Shown here one piece after another: positions 16,672 through 25,385 of a stretch of DNA of 52,992 nt. The stretch is from Desulfovibrio sp. (GTDB taxonomy: Bacteria > Desulfobacterota > Desulfovibrionia > Desulfovibrionales > Desulfovibrionaceae). The position numbers and the translations under genes are program-made. The stretch covers positions 1 through 52,992 of the forward strand of contig JAISWB010000082.1 of assembly GCA_031271265.1 (NCBI GenBank), in the 5' to 3' direction. How positions within the stretch are numbered: the stretch's first letter is position 1; the number at the start of each line of letters is the position of its first letter. The notes under the pieces are model-generated. The model had not been told where the DNA came from and made no database searches. It saw nothing but the letters and a program-made list of their open reading frames with translations.

Positions 16672-19587
16672 GTGCCCGCGCGCGACCGCCTCGGACTGCA
16701 CACCGAGCCGCTGTACCTGATGGACGGTTCAGCGTTCATTTTCCGCGGGTTTTACGCGTTCCGCACCATGTGCCGCCGCGACGGCTTTCCCACCAACATC
16801 ATCTACATCGTGACCCGCCTGCTGCTTAAGCTGTTGCGCGAGGAAACCCCCTCCCGCTTCGTTTTCGTCATCGACGGCAAGGGGCCTAACTTCCGCCGCG
16901 AACTCCTGCCGACATACAAAGCCAACCGCTCGGCCCCGCCCGAAGGTCTGCTGCTGCAGCTCGACCCCCTGCGCGAACTGCTGGCTTTGCTCGGCTTGCC
17001 TGTGCTCACGGCCTCCGACTGCGAGGCGGACGACTTCATCGCCTCCCTTGCCCTGCGCTTCCGCGCCGCGCACCCGGTACTCATCCTCAGCGCGGACAAG
17101 GACCTCAAACAGTGCCTGCACGACAGGGTCAGCTTGTGGGATCCCGGGGCCAAGGAAGACAAACTGACCACCCTTGCGGATTTCCGGAGCGAATACGGCA
17201 TGGAACCGTCATCCTGGCCGGATTTTCAAGCCCTGACAGGGGACTCCGGCGACAACATTCCCGGTCTGCCCCGCGTCGGCCCCAAAACCGCGCTGGCGCT
17301 GATCCGGCAATTCACGACCCTGGAAGCGCTCTTTGACCGCCTCGCCGACGTGCCCGAGAAAATCAGGCCCCTGCTGGAGGGCCGGCGCGATGAAGCCCTG
17401 TTGTACCGCGAACTTACCAGGCTCAGAACGGACCGTTGCGCCGACCTGCGCGGGGAGGACCTGATCCCTTCGCCTCCCGACGCGGAACGCCTTGCCGAAT
17501 TCACGGCCCGCTATGAAATGCGCGCCCTTGCCCGCGAAATGGCGGCCCTGTTCGACAACGGCAAAGCCCGGAGCGGACCCGCGGCCAGAAACTCCTCCCT
17601 GCCCGGTCCGGATGCGCCGCCGGACACCTCTTCCCGCCCGGCGGCAGCCCCTCCTGCACAAGGGCTTTCTCTCTTTTCCGGCCCGCCCCGCGGCGAAAGC
17701 CGGGAAGACCGTACCGTGCCGCGCAAACCCGCCGCAACCGGACCGCAACCGGCCGGGCAGGGGCGCGTTTTCGCCGGACCCGGCGGACAGGTGAATGTTG
17801 TTGCCGGCCTCGACGGGCAGGAGAACGTCGTTGCCGACTTCGGCGGACAGAGGCGCGTTGTTGCCGGCCCAGGCGGACAGGCGAAAAACAGACAAGGCGG
17901 CCTGTTCGACGCTGTGCCCGGCGAACCTGCCTTTCCCGAAACCGCAGATCCGGAGACACTCCCCCTGCCCGAACAGGGCGCGGATGCCCTGAGTCTAACC
18001 CTCCGCAACGGCGGAGGTATCGTGCTGTGCGCCGGCGTCGGGGAATACCTCTACTCCGGGCCGGACGACGCGCTCGCCCGTTTCCTTGCGGCTCACCCCC
18101 GTCCGCGCCTTGTTTCCCCCGACTACAAGGCCTTGCTCAAAGCCGCGCCCGCATTGGACCAACTGCCCCCGGAACGCTTTTTCGACCTCTCTTTGGCGGC
18201 CTACCTGCTCAACCCGGAAGACCGGACTTATTCCTTTGCCCATCTTGCCGAACGTTTCAACGAGGCCGCCGGGGGGCCGGAAAATCCCCAAGCCATGCCC
18301 GGCCGCTGCGCCCTGGCCCTGTACCGCTTTCTGGACGAACACTCCCCCGGCGACTTGCGCGAAGTGCTGCGCAGCGTGGAACTACCGCTCGTCCCGGTAC
18401 TGGCCCGCATGGAACAGCGCGGCATTGCCGTGGACCTCGCCGCCCTTGCCTCTTTTCTGGACGAGGTGCATGAAGAACTGGACCGGCAGACTGTCGCCAT
18501 CCACCAACTGGCCGGCAGAACTTTCAACATTCGCTCGCCGCAACAGCTTTCAGACCTGCTTTTCAGTGTGCTCAAGCTGCCCGGCGGCGGCAAAACACGC
18601 GGCGGCGCGGCTTCGACCTCCCAGGACGTGCTGGAAAAGCTGGCCGGCAAACACCCCGTGGTGCAGGCCGTGCTGGATTGGCGCAGGCTGGAAAAACTGC
18701 GCTCCACCTACCTGGAAACTCTGCCCGGCCTGGCCGATGCCGAGGGACGCATTCACACCACCTTCAACCAGACGGCCACAGCCACCGGCCGGCTGTCGTC
18801 CAGCAATCCGAACCTGCAGAACATACCCGTGCGCGGCGCGTTCGGCAAACGCATGCGCGCCTGCTTTACCTCCGCTCCCGGCAAACGCCTGGTCTGCGCC
18901 GACTATTCGCAGATAGAACTGCGCGTGCTGGCTTGCCTCTCCGGCGAAAAAGCCCTGCTCGACGCCTTCCGCGACGGGCAGGATATTCACGCCCGCACCG
19001 CAGCCCTGCTTTTCGACCTTCCGCAGGAACAGATAAGCCACGACATGCGCCGCACGGCCAAAACCGTCAATTTCGGCCTCATTTACGGCATGGGCGCGCA
19101 AAAACTGGCTCGGGAACTGGGGCAAAGCGTCAAGGACGCCGCCGCCTTCATCACCCGCTATTTCGCCCGCCTGCCCGGACTGAAACGCTTCTATGACGCC
19201 GTCAAAGAAGAAGCCGCGGAAAAAGGCTACGTCGGCACCATCGCAGGCAGACGTCGGCTTACCCCGGATATCGCCTCGCAAAATACCCAACTGCGCGCCC
19301 AGGCCGGGAGACAGGCCGTCAACGCCCGTATCCAGGGCAGTGCCGCGGATATCATTAAACCGGCCATGATCGACGCGGAAAACGACCCCGAACTGAAAGC
19401 CCTCGAAGCACGTCTGATCCTGCAGATCCACGACGAGCTGCTGCTGGAAGCGCCCACCGAAAACGCCGAGGCGGCATGCGCTCGTCTCGCCGCAATCATG
19501 GCCGGCGTCAAACCCGGCGGCACTACCCTCGACGTTGAACTGCGCGTGGACAGCGGCTGCGGCCGAAACTGGGCCGAAGCGCATTGA
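16672..19587 (+). CDS. polA: DNA polymerase I
   Basis: 971 residues, GTG start. Residues 11-290 form the 5'-3' exonuclease (LMDGSAFIFRGFYAF, DCEADDFIASL, DSGDNIPGLPRVGPKTA). The polymerase domain has motif A ADYSQIELRVLACL (Asp744), motif B RRTAKTVNFGLIYGMG and motif C QIHDELLLE (His920-Asp921-Glu922). The middle 3'-5' exonuclease fold lacks the D-x-E and Y-x3-D motifs, so proofreading is probably absent. A linker at about 291-435 is long, Pro/Gly-rich, and contains four 10-residue repeats. The enzyme removes RNA primers and fills repair gaps. Confidence 0.97.
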   Translation: MPARDRLGLHTEPLYLMDGSAFIFRGFYAFRTMCRRDGFPTNIIYIVTRLLLKLLREETPSRFVFVIDGKGPNFRRELLPTYKANRSAPPEGLLLQLDPLRELLALLGLPVLTASDCEADDFIASLALRFRAAHPVLILSADKDLKQCLHDRVSLWDPGAKEDKLTTLADFRSEYGMEPSSWPDFQALTGDSGDNIPGLPRVGPKTALALIRQFTTLEALFDRLADVPEKIRPLLEGRRDEALLYRELTRLRTDRCADLRGEDLIPSPPDAERLAEFTARYEMRALAREMAALFDNGKARSGPAARNSSLPGPDAPPDTSSRPAAAPPAQGLSLFSGPPRGESREDRTVPRKPAATGPQPAGQGRVFAGPGGQVNVVAGLDGQENVVADFGGQRRVVAGPGGQAKNRQGGLFDAVPGEPAFPETADPETLPLPEQGADALSLTLRNGGGIVLCAGVGEYLYSGPDDALARFLAAHPRPRLVSPDYKALLKAAPALDQLPPERFFDLSLAAYLLNPEDRTYSFAHLAERFNEAAGGPENPQAMPGRCALALYRFLDEHSPGDLREVLRSVELPLVPVLARMEQRGIAVDLAALASFLDEVHEELDRQTVAIHQLAGRTFNIRSPQQLSDLLFSVLKLPGGGKTRGGAASTSQDVLEKLAGKHPVVQAVLDWRRLEKLRSTYLETLPGLADAEGRIHTTFNQTATATGRLSSSNPNLQNIPVRGAFGKRMRACFTSAPGKRLVCADYSQIELRVLACLSGEKALLDAFRDGQDIHARTAALLFDLPQEQISHDMRRTAKTVNFGLIYGMGAQKLARELGQSVKDAAAFITRYFARLPGLKRFYDAVKEEAAEKGYVGTIAGRRRLTPDIASQNTQLRAQAGRQAVNARIQGSAADIIKPAMIDAENDPELKALEARLILQIHDELLLEAPTENAEAACARLAAIMAGVKPGGTTLDVELRVDSGCGRNWAEAH
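17766..17885 (+). repeat. Four 30-bp in-frame repeats in polA
   Basis: Four consecutive 30-bp units encode VFAGPGGQVN, VVAGLDGQEN, VVADFGGQRR and VVAGPGGQAK in the linker between the 5'-3' exonuclease and the rest of DNA polymerase I. Units are diverged at codon level, so the expansion is not recent. Confidence 0.9.
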
Positions 19588-19592
19588 TATTG

Positions 19593-19640
19593 GCGGGGCG
19601 CTGCCCCGGACCCTGCCGGGGAAAATGATTTCCCCCGGAC
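19593..19640. repeat. Dispersed palindromic repeat (family B) between polA and tatB
   Basis: GGGGCGCTGCCCCGG followed by CCTGCCGGGGAAAATGATTTCCCCCGG. The same GGGGAAATNATTTCCCC core and GC-rich arms occur at 2341, 23521 and 39650. It may also weaken read-through from polA. Confidence 0.7.
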
Positions 19641-19668
19641 CACCTCATTAAAAATACATGGGAGCAGC

Positions 19669-20076
19669 ATGTTCGGCATAGGCGGAACCGAATTTCTGGT
19701 CATCATCATCGTGGGCATCCTTGTGCTCGGCCCGGATCACCTGCCGCGCCTCGTCCGCACCTTTGCCAAGGTCATGTCCGACTTCCGCAGAATAAGCACC
19801 GATTTCCAACGCGCCGTACACTTTGAAGTCGACGAGGCGGAGCGCGCGCAACAAGCCCCTCCCAAAAAGAAAAAACCGAAGAAACAGCCGCCGCCCCCTC
19901 CCCCGCATGACGAAAATCCCGATGCCGATGCAGCGCCCTCGACGTCGGAACCGGATGCGCCTGCGATACCACCCGACGGCCGCCCGGAACAGCGCAATGC
20001 GGCAACGGGAAGCGCCGAAAGTCCGGCACCCGCAGGGGCCGACTCCGCCGGCACGCTTCCGGAGGACAAACGGTGA
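19669..20076 (+). CDS. tatB: Sec-independent translocase protein TatB (TatA/TatB family)
   Basis: 135 residues. The N terminus MFGIGGTEFLVIIIVGILVL is the single membrane helix, followed by LGPDHLPRLVRTFAKVM and an amphipathic helix: the TatB pattern. It is a subunit of the Tat system that exports folded, often cofactor-bearing proteins. From about residue 65 it becomes Lys/Pro-rich and then Asp/Ala/Pro low complexity. GGGAGCAGC is the ribosome-binding site. The stop overlaps the tatC GTG start. Confidence 0.92.
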   Translation: MFGIGGTEFLVIIIVGILVLGPDHLPRLVRTFAKVMSDFRRISTDFQRAVHFEVDEAERAQQAPPKKKKPKKQPPPPPPHDENPDADAAPSTSEPDAPAIPPDGRPEQRNAATGSAESPAPAGADSAGTLPEDKR

Positions 20077-21473
20077 CGCCCCCGGCAGACAAGGATCCGC
20101 GCCTGCCGGCCGAACTTGAGGAAGAACTGGACCGTACCGTAAACCCCGGCCTCGCCGCAGCCTTGAAGAAATCCTACATCGGCCTGCGGCAGCATGCTGC
20201 GGATGACGAAACTCCGGACGCCGAAAGTGACGCCGGCCTCGCTTCCCCCGACAATCCCGGCGAATCTCCTGATACCGCCTGTTCCGACAACAAAGCGCTT
20301 GACTCCGAGGACAACGTCGACGGCAGCAACAGCAACGACGGCGACAACACCGGCAACAGCAACGACGACGGCAACACCGGCAACAACAAGGACGGCAACG
20401 GCGGCAACAACGGCAGCGGCAACAACAGCGATGCTGCGGATGATGATGATGATGATGATGATGATGAAGAGGAGGAGGAGGAGGAGGAGGAGGAGGAGGA
20501 GGACAGGAAGGACGACGGCAACAAACCCATGACCCTGCGCGACCATCTGGTCGAGCTGCGCTCCCGTCTTTTCAAGTCTTTCCTGTGGCTGCTTGCCGGC
20601 TTCTGCATTTCCTGGCCTTGGAACGAGGAACTCTTCGCCCTGCTTCTGGCCCCTCTTGCGGCGGTCATGCCCGATGGCGTGAAATTTGTGTACCTCAGCC
20701 CACCTGAAGCTTTTTTCGTGTACATGAAAGTCTGCCTGACTGCGGGCTTTTTCCTGACCAGTCCGATGGTTTTCTACCAAGTTTGGGCTTTCATTGCGCC
20801 CGGACTGTATAAGGAAGAAAAACTTTTCATCCTGCCCGCCGCCCTGTCTTCGGCCGTATTTTTCCTCTGCGGAGTGATGTTTTGCCGGTTTGTCGTCTTC
20901 GACGCCGCTTTCCGCTTTTTTATGAGCTACAACAAGGGGCCGGTTCAGGCCATGCTCGGCATGGAGGAAACTTTCGGGTTCGCCCTGCGTTTCCTGCTGG
21001 CTTTCGGCGTGATTTTTGAACTGCCGCTTTTCATTTTCTTCCTGTCCCGGCTCGGTCTTGTCACAGCGGACCTGCTGCGGCGTTTCCGCCGTTATGCCGT
21101 ACTCGCAGCGGTCGTTGTCGGCGCGATACTCACTCCGCCGGACGTGGTTTCCCAGTTGCTTATGGCCGGTCCCCTGATTCTCCTCTATGAAATCGGCATT
21201 GTCATTGCCCTGCTTTTCGGTAAAAAGAAAAAGAAGGATGACGACGAAGCGGCTGAGCAGGATGAAGACGACGACGACGAGGATGCCGATGCGCCCGGTA
21301 CCGCCGCCGAGGACGCAGGCGCCGGTGCGGCAAACGCAGACGCCCGCTCGGGCGAAAGCGCCGATGCTTCCGGCACAGCCGCAGCGCACACCGATGACGT
21401 CCGGGTGACCGCGGACGCCGACTCGGCAAACGCGGACGCCGGAGATTCCCGCGGCGTCCTGTCCCCGGACTGA
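20073..21473 (+). CDS. tatC: Sec-independent translocase protein TatC with large acidic extensions
   Basis: 466 residues against about 250 for normal TatC. The TatC core starts at Met153 (MTLRDHLVELRSRLFKSF) and runs to about residue 382 with six membrane helices; MVFYQVWAFIAPGLYKEEK and FGVIFELPLFIFFLSRLG are typical. It is the receptor of the Tat export system. Before the core are about 150 extra residues rich in Asp/Asn/Gly and ending in uninterrupted Asp then Glu runs. After it is an 80-residue Asp/Ala tail. The GTG start overlaps tatB by four bases. A later start at 20529 would give a normal protein, so the N-terminal extension may not always be made. Confidence 0.93.
   Translation: MTPPADKDPRLPAELEEELDRTVNPGLAAALKKSYIGLRQHAADDETPDAESDAGLASPDNPGESPDTACSDNKALDSEDNVDGSNSNDGDNTGNSNDDGNTGNNKDGNGGNNGSGNNSDAADDDDDDDDDEEEEEEEEEEEEDRKDDGNKPMTLRDHLVELRSRLFKSFLWLLAGFCISWPWNEELFALLLAPLAAVMPDGVKFVYLSPPEAFFVYMKVCLTAGFFLTSPMVFYQVWAFIAPGLYKEEKLFILPAALSSAVFFLCGVMFCRFVVFDAAFRFFMSYNKGPVQAMLGMEETFGFALRFLLAFGVIFELPLFIFFLSRLGLVTADLLRRFRRYAVLAAVVVGAILTPPDVVSQLLMAGPLILLYEIGIVIALLFGKKKKKDDDEAAEQDEDDDDEDADAPGTAAEDAGAGAANADARSGESADASGTAAAHTDDVRVTADADSANADAGDSRGVLSPD
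20436..20502 (+). repeat. Trinucleotide microsatellites (GAT)n and (GAG)n in tatC
   Basis: About ten GAT units are followed directly by about eleven GAG/GAA units, coding for Asp then Glu runs. Copy-number changes would stay in frame. Confidence 0.9.
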
Positions 21474-21500
21474 AGCCGGCACCCCGAAGGAGATAACATC

Positions 21501-22109
21501 ATGCAGGGCAAGGACACAGCGCCGCGCCGCGCCGAAACTACGCGCGAAACCGCCGAAACCTCCGTCAGCCTGACCTTGTGCATTGACGGATCAGGCAAAA
21601 CGGATATAAACAGCGGTTTCGGCATGGCCGATCACCTGCTGACCCTCACGGCGGTGTGGGCGGACTTCGACCTCGTTCTCAGGTGCCGGGGCGACCTGCA
21701 CGTTGATGCCCACCACAGCGTGGAAGACATCGGCCTCTGCCTGGGCCGCGCCCTGGATCAGGCTTTGGGCGACCGCAAGGGCATGGCCCGCAGCGCATCG
21801 GCGGCCGTGCCCATGGATGAAGCTCTGGCCGAGGTATGCGTGGATTTTTCCGGGCGCCCCTACCTCGTGTACAGGGGCCGCGAGCTGCTCCCACCGGTCA
21901 TCGCGGGACAGGAAAGCGACCTCTGGCGGGAATTTTTCAAAGCCTTGGCAACAGCGGCAAAAATGAATCTGCATGTTACGTTCGCTTACGGCGACAACGG
22001 ACATCATCTGCTCGAATCGGCGGGCAAAGGGCTGGGACTGGCCCTCAAAGCCGCTGCGGCCCGCACCCGCGCCGGCATCCTGAGTACAAAAGGAAGTCTT
22101 GACTTATGA
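21501..22109 (+). CDS. hisB: Imidazoleglycerol-phosphate dehydratase
   Basis: 202 residues, single-function HisB. The two metal-binding motifs are visible: [18 protein letters not shown] near residue 72 and [20 protein letters not shown] near 168; [10 protein letters not shown] is the first conserved block. HisB removes water from imidazole-glycerol phosphate, the sixth step of histidine synthesis, using manganese. AAGGAGATAACATC precedes the ATG. The stop overlaps the next gene by ATGA, and hisA follows it. Confidence 0.95.
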   Translation: MQGKDTAPRRAETTRETAETSVSLTLCIDGSGKTDINSGFGMADHLLTLTAVWADFDLVLRCRGDLHVDAHHSVEDIGLCLGRALDQALGDRKGMARSASAAVPMDEALAEVCVDFSGRPYLVYRGRELLPPVIAGQESDLWREFFKALATAAKMNLHVTFAYGDNGHHLLESAGKGLGLALKAAAARTRAGILSTKGSLDL

Positions 22110-22756
22110 CCGGCAGCTTCTTCCGCGCTTTCTCCATCGGCCTCCTCTGCCTCGGCCTGCTTTTTGCGGCCGCCTGTGCCAAACCCTCGCAGCCACCCCT
22201 GCCCGTCGGCAATCTCAAACTGGGCCTGACCGGCTTTACCCAGCCGAAAATGCCTTCGGATATGCTCGCGGGCTACCAGGTTGAAGATACCCCGACCGTT
22301 GAAGCCGTCGATCTTCACGAACTGGACGGCATTCTCAACTCCGTGCTGGCAAAGCAATCCAGGCACAGCTTCATAGGCCGCGAAAGCGCCGAGCGTTGCC
22401 GCCGGAGCGTCCACGCCGAAAGCGGCTCGCCGCGTGCCGCCCTGCGCACCTGGTCCGCCGTGGGCCGCTGCATGGGCGCAGACCTGCTCGTCGTCCCCCA
22501 AATCATGGAATACCGCAAACGCGACGGCGGCCCCCTCGGTGTGGTAACTCCGGCCAGGGTCGTTTCCGACATCTTTATCGTGGACGTGCGCAATGAAACC
22601 CTGATCTCGCGCTCCCGCTTCGACGAAACCCAGTCCAGCCTCACCGGCAACCTGCTTGATACCGACAAGTTCCTCAAGCGCGGGGCACACTGGATCACGG
22701 CCGCCGAACTGGCCCGCGAAGGCATGGAAAAAGCCGTCAAGGAGCTGGGCCTGTGA
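22106..22756 (+). CDS. Predicted lipoprotein between hisB and hisA
   Basis: 216 residues. Signal peptide with lipobox LLFAAAC (Cys at about residue 25), so it should be lipid-anchored. The mature part contains [16 protein letters not shown] and [19 protein letters not shown] motifs, the latter typical of periplasmic lipoproteins that group with the CsgG/DUF-type family of surface-assembly proteins, but the match is too short to assign. It overlaps hisB and hisA by four bases on each side, so it is translated within the his operon although it has no evident role in histidine synthesis. Confidence 0.8.
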   Translation: MTGSFFRAFSIGLLCLGLLFAAACAKPSQPPLPVGNLKLGLTGFTQPKMPSDMLAGYQVEDTPTVEAVDLHELDGILNSVLAKQSRHSFIGRESAERCRRSVHAESGSPRAALRTWSAVGRCMGADLLVVPQIMEYRKRDGGPLGVVTPARVVSDIFIVDVRNETLISRSRFDETQSSLTGNLLDTDKFLKRGAHWITAAELAREGMEKAVKELGL

Positions 22757-23502
22757 TTATCATCCCTGCATTGGATATCAAGGGAGGCAAATGCGTCCGC
22801 CTGCGCCGGGGCCGCGCGGAAGACGAAATCGTCTACGAAAACGACCCCCTCAAGGTTGCCGTCGACTGGGAGAAGCGCGGCGCGCAACGCCTGCACCTCA
22901 TAGACCTGGACGGCGCCTTCGCAGGCTTCCCCGTCAACCACCGTCTGATCACCGCCGTCTGCAGGGAACTCTCCATCCCCGTGCAGATTGGCGGCGGCAT
23001 CCGTAACCTCGAAACAGCGCAAAGCTACATTGAAGCCGGCGCGGACCGCATAGTCATCGGCACCGCCGCCATGGAAGACCCCGTCCTATTCGCCGAAATA
23101 TGTACCTGCCTGCCGGGTAAAATCGGAGTGTCGCTTGATACCGAAGGCGGATACATCCGCACCAAGGGCTGGGTCAGCGACTCCGGGCTGACCGTAGAGA
23201 GCGTCATGCCCCGGCTGTACGCCCAGGGCATCTCCTTTATCGTGCATACCGACATCGGCCGCGACGGCATGCGCAGCGGCCCCAACCTCGAAATGCTCAA
23301 AGAGATCGCCTGTGCCGGCATGGTCCCGGTCCTTGCCGCGGGCGGCGTGGACAACCTCGACGACATCAAGCAACTGTATGAAATAAGCCGGAAATCTCAA
23401 CTGGAAGGTGTGATCAGCGGCCGCGCCGTCTACGAGGGTTCCCTCAACTTTGAGGAGGCAAGTGCCTGGCTCGCGGCCCGTGATGCCGCACCACAACCGT
23501 GA
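22753..23502 (+). CDS. hisA: Phosphoribosylformimino-AICAR phosphate isomerase
   Basis: 249 residues of TIM barrel. IIPALDIKGGKCVRLRRGR carries the first catalytic Asp; VQIGGGIRNLETAQSYIEAGADRIVIGTAA (phosphate-binding) is seen in part as QIGGGIRNLE and ADRIVIGTAA; FIVHTDIGRDGMRSGPN holds the second catalytic Asp. HisA performs the Amadori rearrangement in histidine synthesis. The GTG start overlaps the lipoprotein stop. Confidence 0.97.
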   Translation: MIIIPALDIKGGKCVRLRRGRAEDEIVYENDPLKVAVDWEKRGAQRLHLIDLDGAFAGFPVNHRLITAVCRELSIPVQIGGGIRNLETAQSYIEAGADRIVIGTAAMEDPVLFAEICTCLPGKIGVSLDTEGGYIRTKGWVSDSGLTVESVMPRLYAQGISFIVHTDIGRDGMRSGPNLEMLKEIACAGMVPVLAAGGVDNLDDIKQLYEISRKSQLEGVISGRAVYEGSLNFEEASAWLAARDAAPQP

Positions 23503-23520
23503 CGAAACAACGGTGTTTTT

Positions 23521-23538
23521 TGGGGAATGATTTCCCCA
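23521..23538. repeat. Short palindrome (family B core) before tssA
   Basis: TGGGGAATGATTTCCCCA in the 55-bp gap between hisA and tssA. It is preceded by a T-run on the plus strand, so it is not a plus-strand terminator. Confidence 0.6.
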
Positions 23539-23557
23539 TACAGTCCGGGAGGAGAGG

Positions 23558-25180
23558 ATGGCTGACCTGTCGTCGTATGCAACGCTCGGCTTGCAGCCCA
23601 TACCCGGGGACAACCCGGCCGGCAAAGACGCGCGCTACGAGCCGGAATATGCCGCTGTACTCGCAGAGATTGAAAAGCTGAGTTTTTCCGGCTCCGGTCA
23701 GACTGTCTCCTGGCCCGATGTCGAAAAAAATGCCGCAGCCGTCCTCGCCGACCAGTCCAAAGACCTGCAGATTGCCGTCTACCTGAGTGTGGCGCTTTGG
23801 CAGAACAACGGTCCGGAAGGCATGCTCGCAGGCATCCGCATTCTGGCCGACATGTTCGGAACCTATTGGGAAACGGCATGGCCGGAACTCAAGAGGATGC
23901 GCGGTCGCGTCAATGCCGTCAACTGGTGGCACGAGCGCTCCTCCGCTTTCCTGAAGGAGTATGCGGAGCAAAGCGGCTTCGTTTCCGACGGACTGAGCAA
24001 AAAACTCACGGACGAACTAGGCAGACTGGACGGCCTTATCGCCTCACTCATGCCCGATGCCGCGTCGTTGCGCGACATGACGAGCGCCGTCCGGCAACTT
24101 TCCGCTCCGCAACAGGAAGTGTCGCCCGGACCGCCCTCCGCCCCGGCGCAGTCGGCGGAGCAGACCGCTGCGCCCGCTGACGAAACGGAGCAACCGGCGC
24201 CGGCCGCCGCTGTCTCGCCCGGTTCCGACGCTGCCCCCGCGGACAACCTTGCGCTCTTGCACCGTAATTTCCGCGCGGCCGCGCAGGCCTATCTCCCGGC
24301 GGCCCTCCGTAAACAACCGGCCGATGCCGCATTATGGCAACTGTCACGCCTTGTCGTGTGGGGAGCCGTCACGACGATTCCGGAATCCGACGACGGGCGC
24401 ACCCAACTGCCGGCCCCCGACATGAACGCCCTTGCCGAGGCCCGACTGAACGTGAAGGCAGGCAAGGTCCTGGAAGCGGCTCTGGCCGCCGAGGCTTTTT
24501 TCAGCACCGCGCCCTTTTGTCTGGACGCGCAGGAAATCGTCTACAGCGCCCTTGCAACCCTCGGCCCGCAGTTCGCTGCGGCCGCGCAAAGCGTCCTCGA
24601 CGCCGCCGTCACGTTCATCACGCGTTGCCCCGGCGTGGAAACGCTTTCCTTTTCCGACGGTACGCCTTTTGCCGCTCCGCAAACACTTGTCCGGCTGCGC
24701 GAAGCCGTCACGGCACAGGAGAACCGAAACGCCGACAAGGCGCGAACGCCGAGCGGCGAAGCCGACGCAAACCTCTACGCCTCGGCCAAGGCTCTGCTGG
24801 CGCAGAACAAGCTCACGGAAGCCGTCACCTCTCTCGACGCCGCCAAAGGACAGTCCCCGGCGGCAAACCTGCGGCTGACGGTCTGTCAGGTACGCCTGCT
24901 GTGCGAAGCCGGGAAAGCCGAGGCGGCAGGTATTCTGGCCGAATCCGTACTCCGCGAAACAACCGCGCGCGACCTCGACACCTGGGATCCGGAAGCGGCC
25001 CTGGATGCGCTTCTCGCCGTGCGTGACGCCTTCTCCCAAAACATGACCGGGAAACAGTCCGCTCTCGGACGCCTCGTAAAAAGCTCCGATGCGGCCTCTT
25101 CCGCAACGCAGTACGCGGAAATGCTGCACGATGTGCGCTGCCGCATCGCCCGACTGCGCCCGGCCTCGACATTGGAATAG
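23558..25180 (+). CDS. tssA: Type VI secretion protein TssA/VasJ type (ImpA N-terminal domain)
   Basis: 540 residues, strong GGGAGGAGAGG site. The ImpA_N domain is clear at 1-150: GDNPAGKDARYEPEYAAV, SWPDVEKNAAAVLADQSKDL, QIAVYLSVALWQNNG, NAVNWWHERSSAFLKEY. A disordered Pro/Ala linker (about 180-235) follows, then a C-terminal VasJ-like part with RCPGVETLSFSDGTPFA. TssA-type proteins cap or prime the baseplate and sheath of the type VI secretion system. No other type VI gene is in the window; it sits directly behind the histidine genes. Confidence 0.88.
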   Translation: MADLSSYATLGLQPIPGDNPAGKDARYEPEYAAVLAEIEKLSFSGSGQTVSWPDVEKNAAAVLADQSKDLQIAVYLSVALWQNNGPEGMLAGIRILADMFGTYWETAWPELKRMRGRVNAVNWWHERSSAFLKEYAEQSGFVSDGLSKKLTDELGRLDGLIASLMPDAASLRDMTSAVRQLSAPQQEVSPGPPSAPAQSAEQTAAPADETEQPAPAAAVSPGSDAAPADNLALLHRNFRAAAQAYLPAALRKQPADAALWQLSRLVVWGAVTTIPESDDGRTQLPAPDMNALAEARLNVKAGKVLEAALAAEAFFSTAPFCLDAQEIVYSALATLGPQFAAAAQSVLDAAVTFITRCPGVETLSFSDGTPFAAPQTLVRLREAVTAQENRNADKARTPSGEADANLYASAKALLAQNKLTEAVTSLDAAKGQSPAANLRLTVCQVRLLCEAGKAEAAGILAESVLRETTARDLDTWDPEAALDALLAVRDAFSQNMTGKQSALGRLVKSSDAASSATQYAEMLHDVRCRIARLRPASTLE

Positions 25181-25385
25181 CTTTGCGCCGCCGCCGCCGT
25201 TCCGCAACACCCCGGACCCTCTCGGCAGGCCGGGGACTTCAGCGGAACCCGCCGTCGACACTGCCCGAGCCGGCAGAGTGGTAAGCGATGTATATATTCT
25301 TTTTATCAGCACCTCCTCTATCGTTTTGTAATATGCATTGAGTTCTGTACTTTCTGTACATTTCTTCGGCGGATTGCAAACAATT
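25181..25385. other. Intergenic region between convergent tssA and crotonase genes
   Basis: Contains GC-rich inverted repeats (CTGCC..GGCAG near 25260) followed by an AT-rich stretch with a T-run (25296-25310), possibly a shared terminator. No coding frame is seen. Confidence 0.4.

Noticed and set aside
19737..21482. Long minus-strand frame opposite tatBC
   Set aside because: Valine/isoleucine runs are the reverse of the GAT/GAG microsatellites; not a gene.
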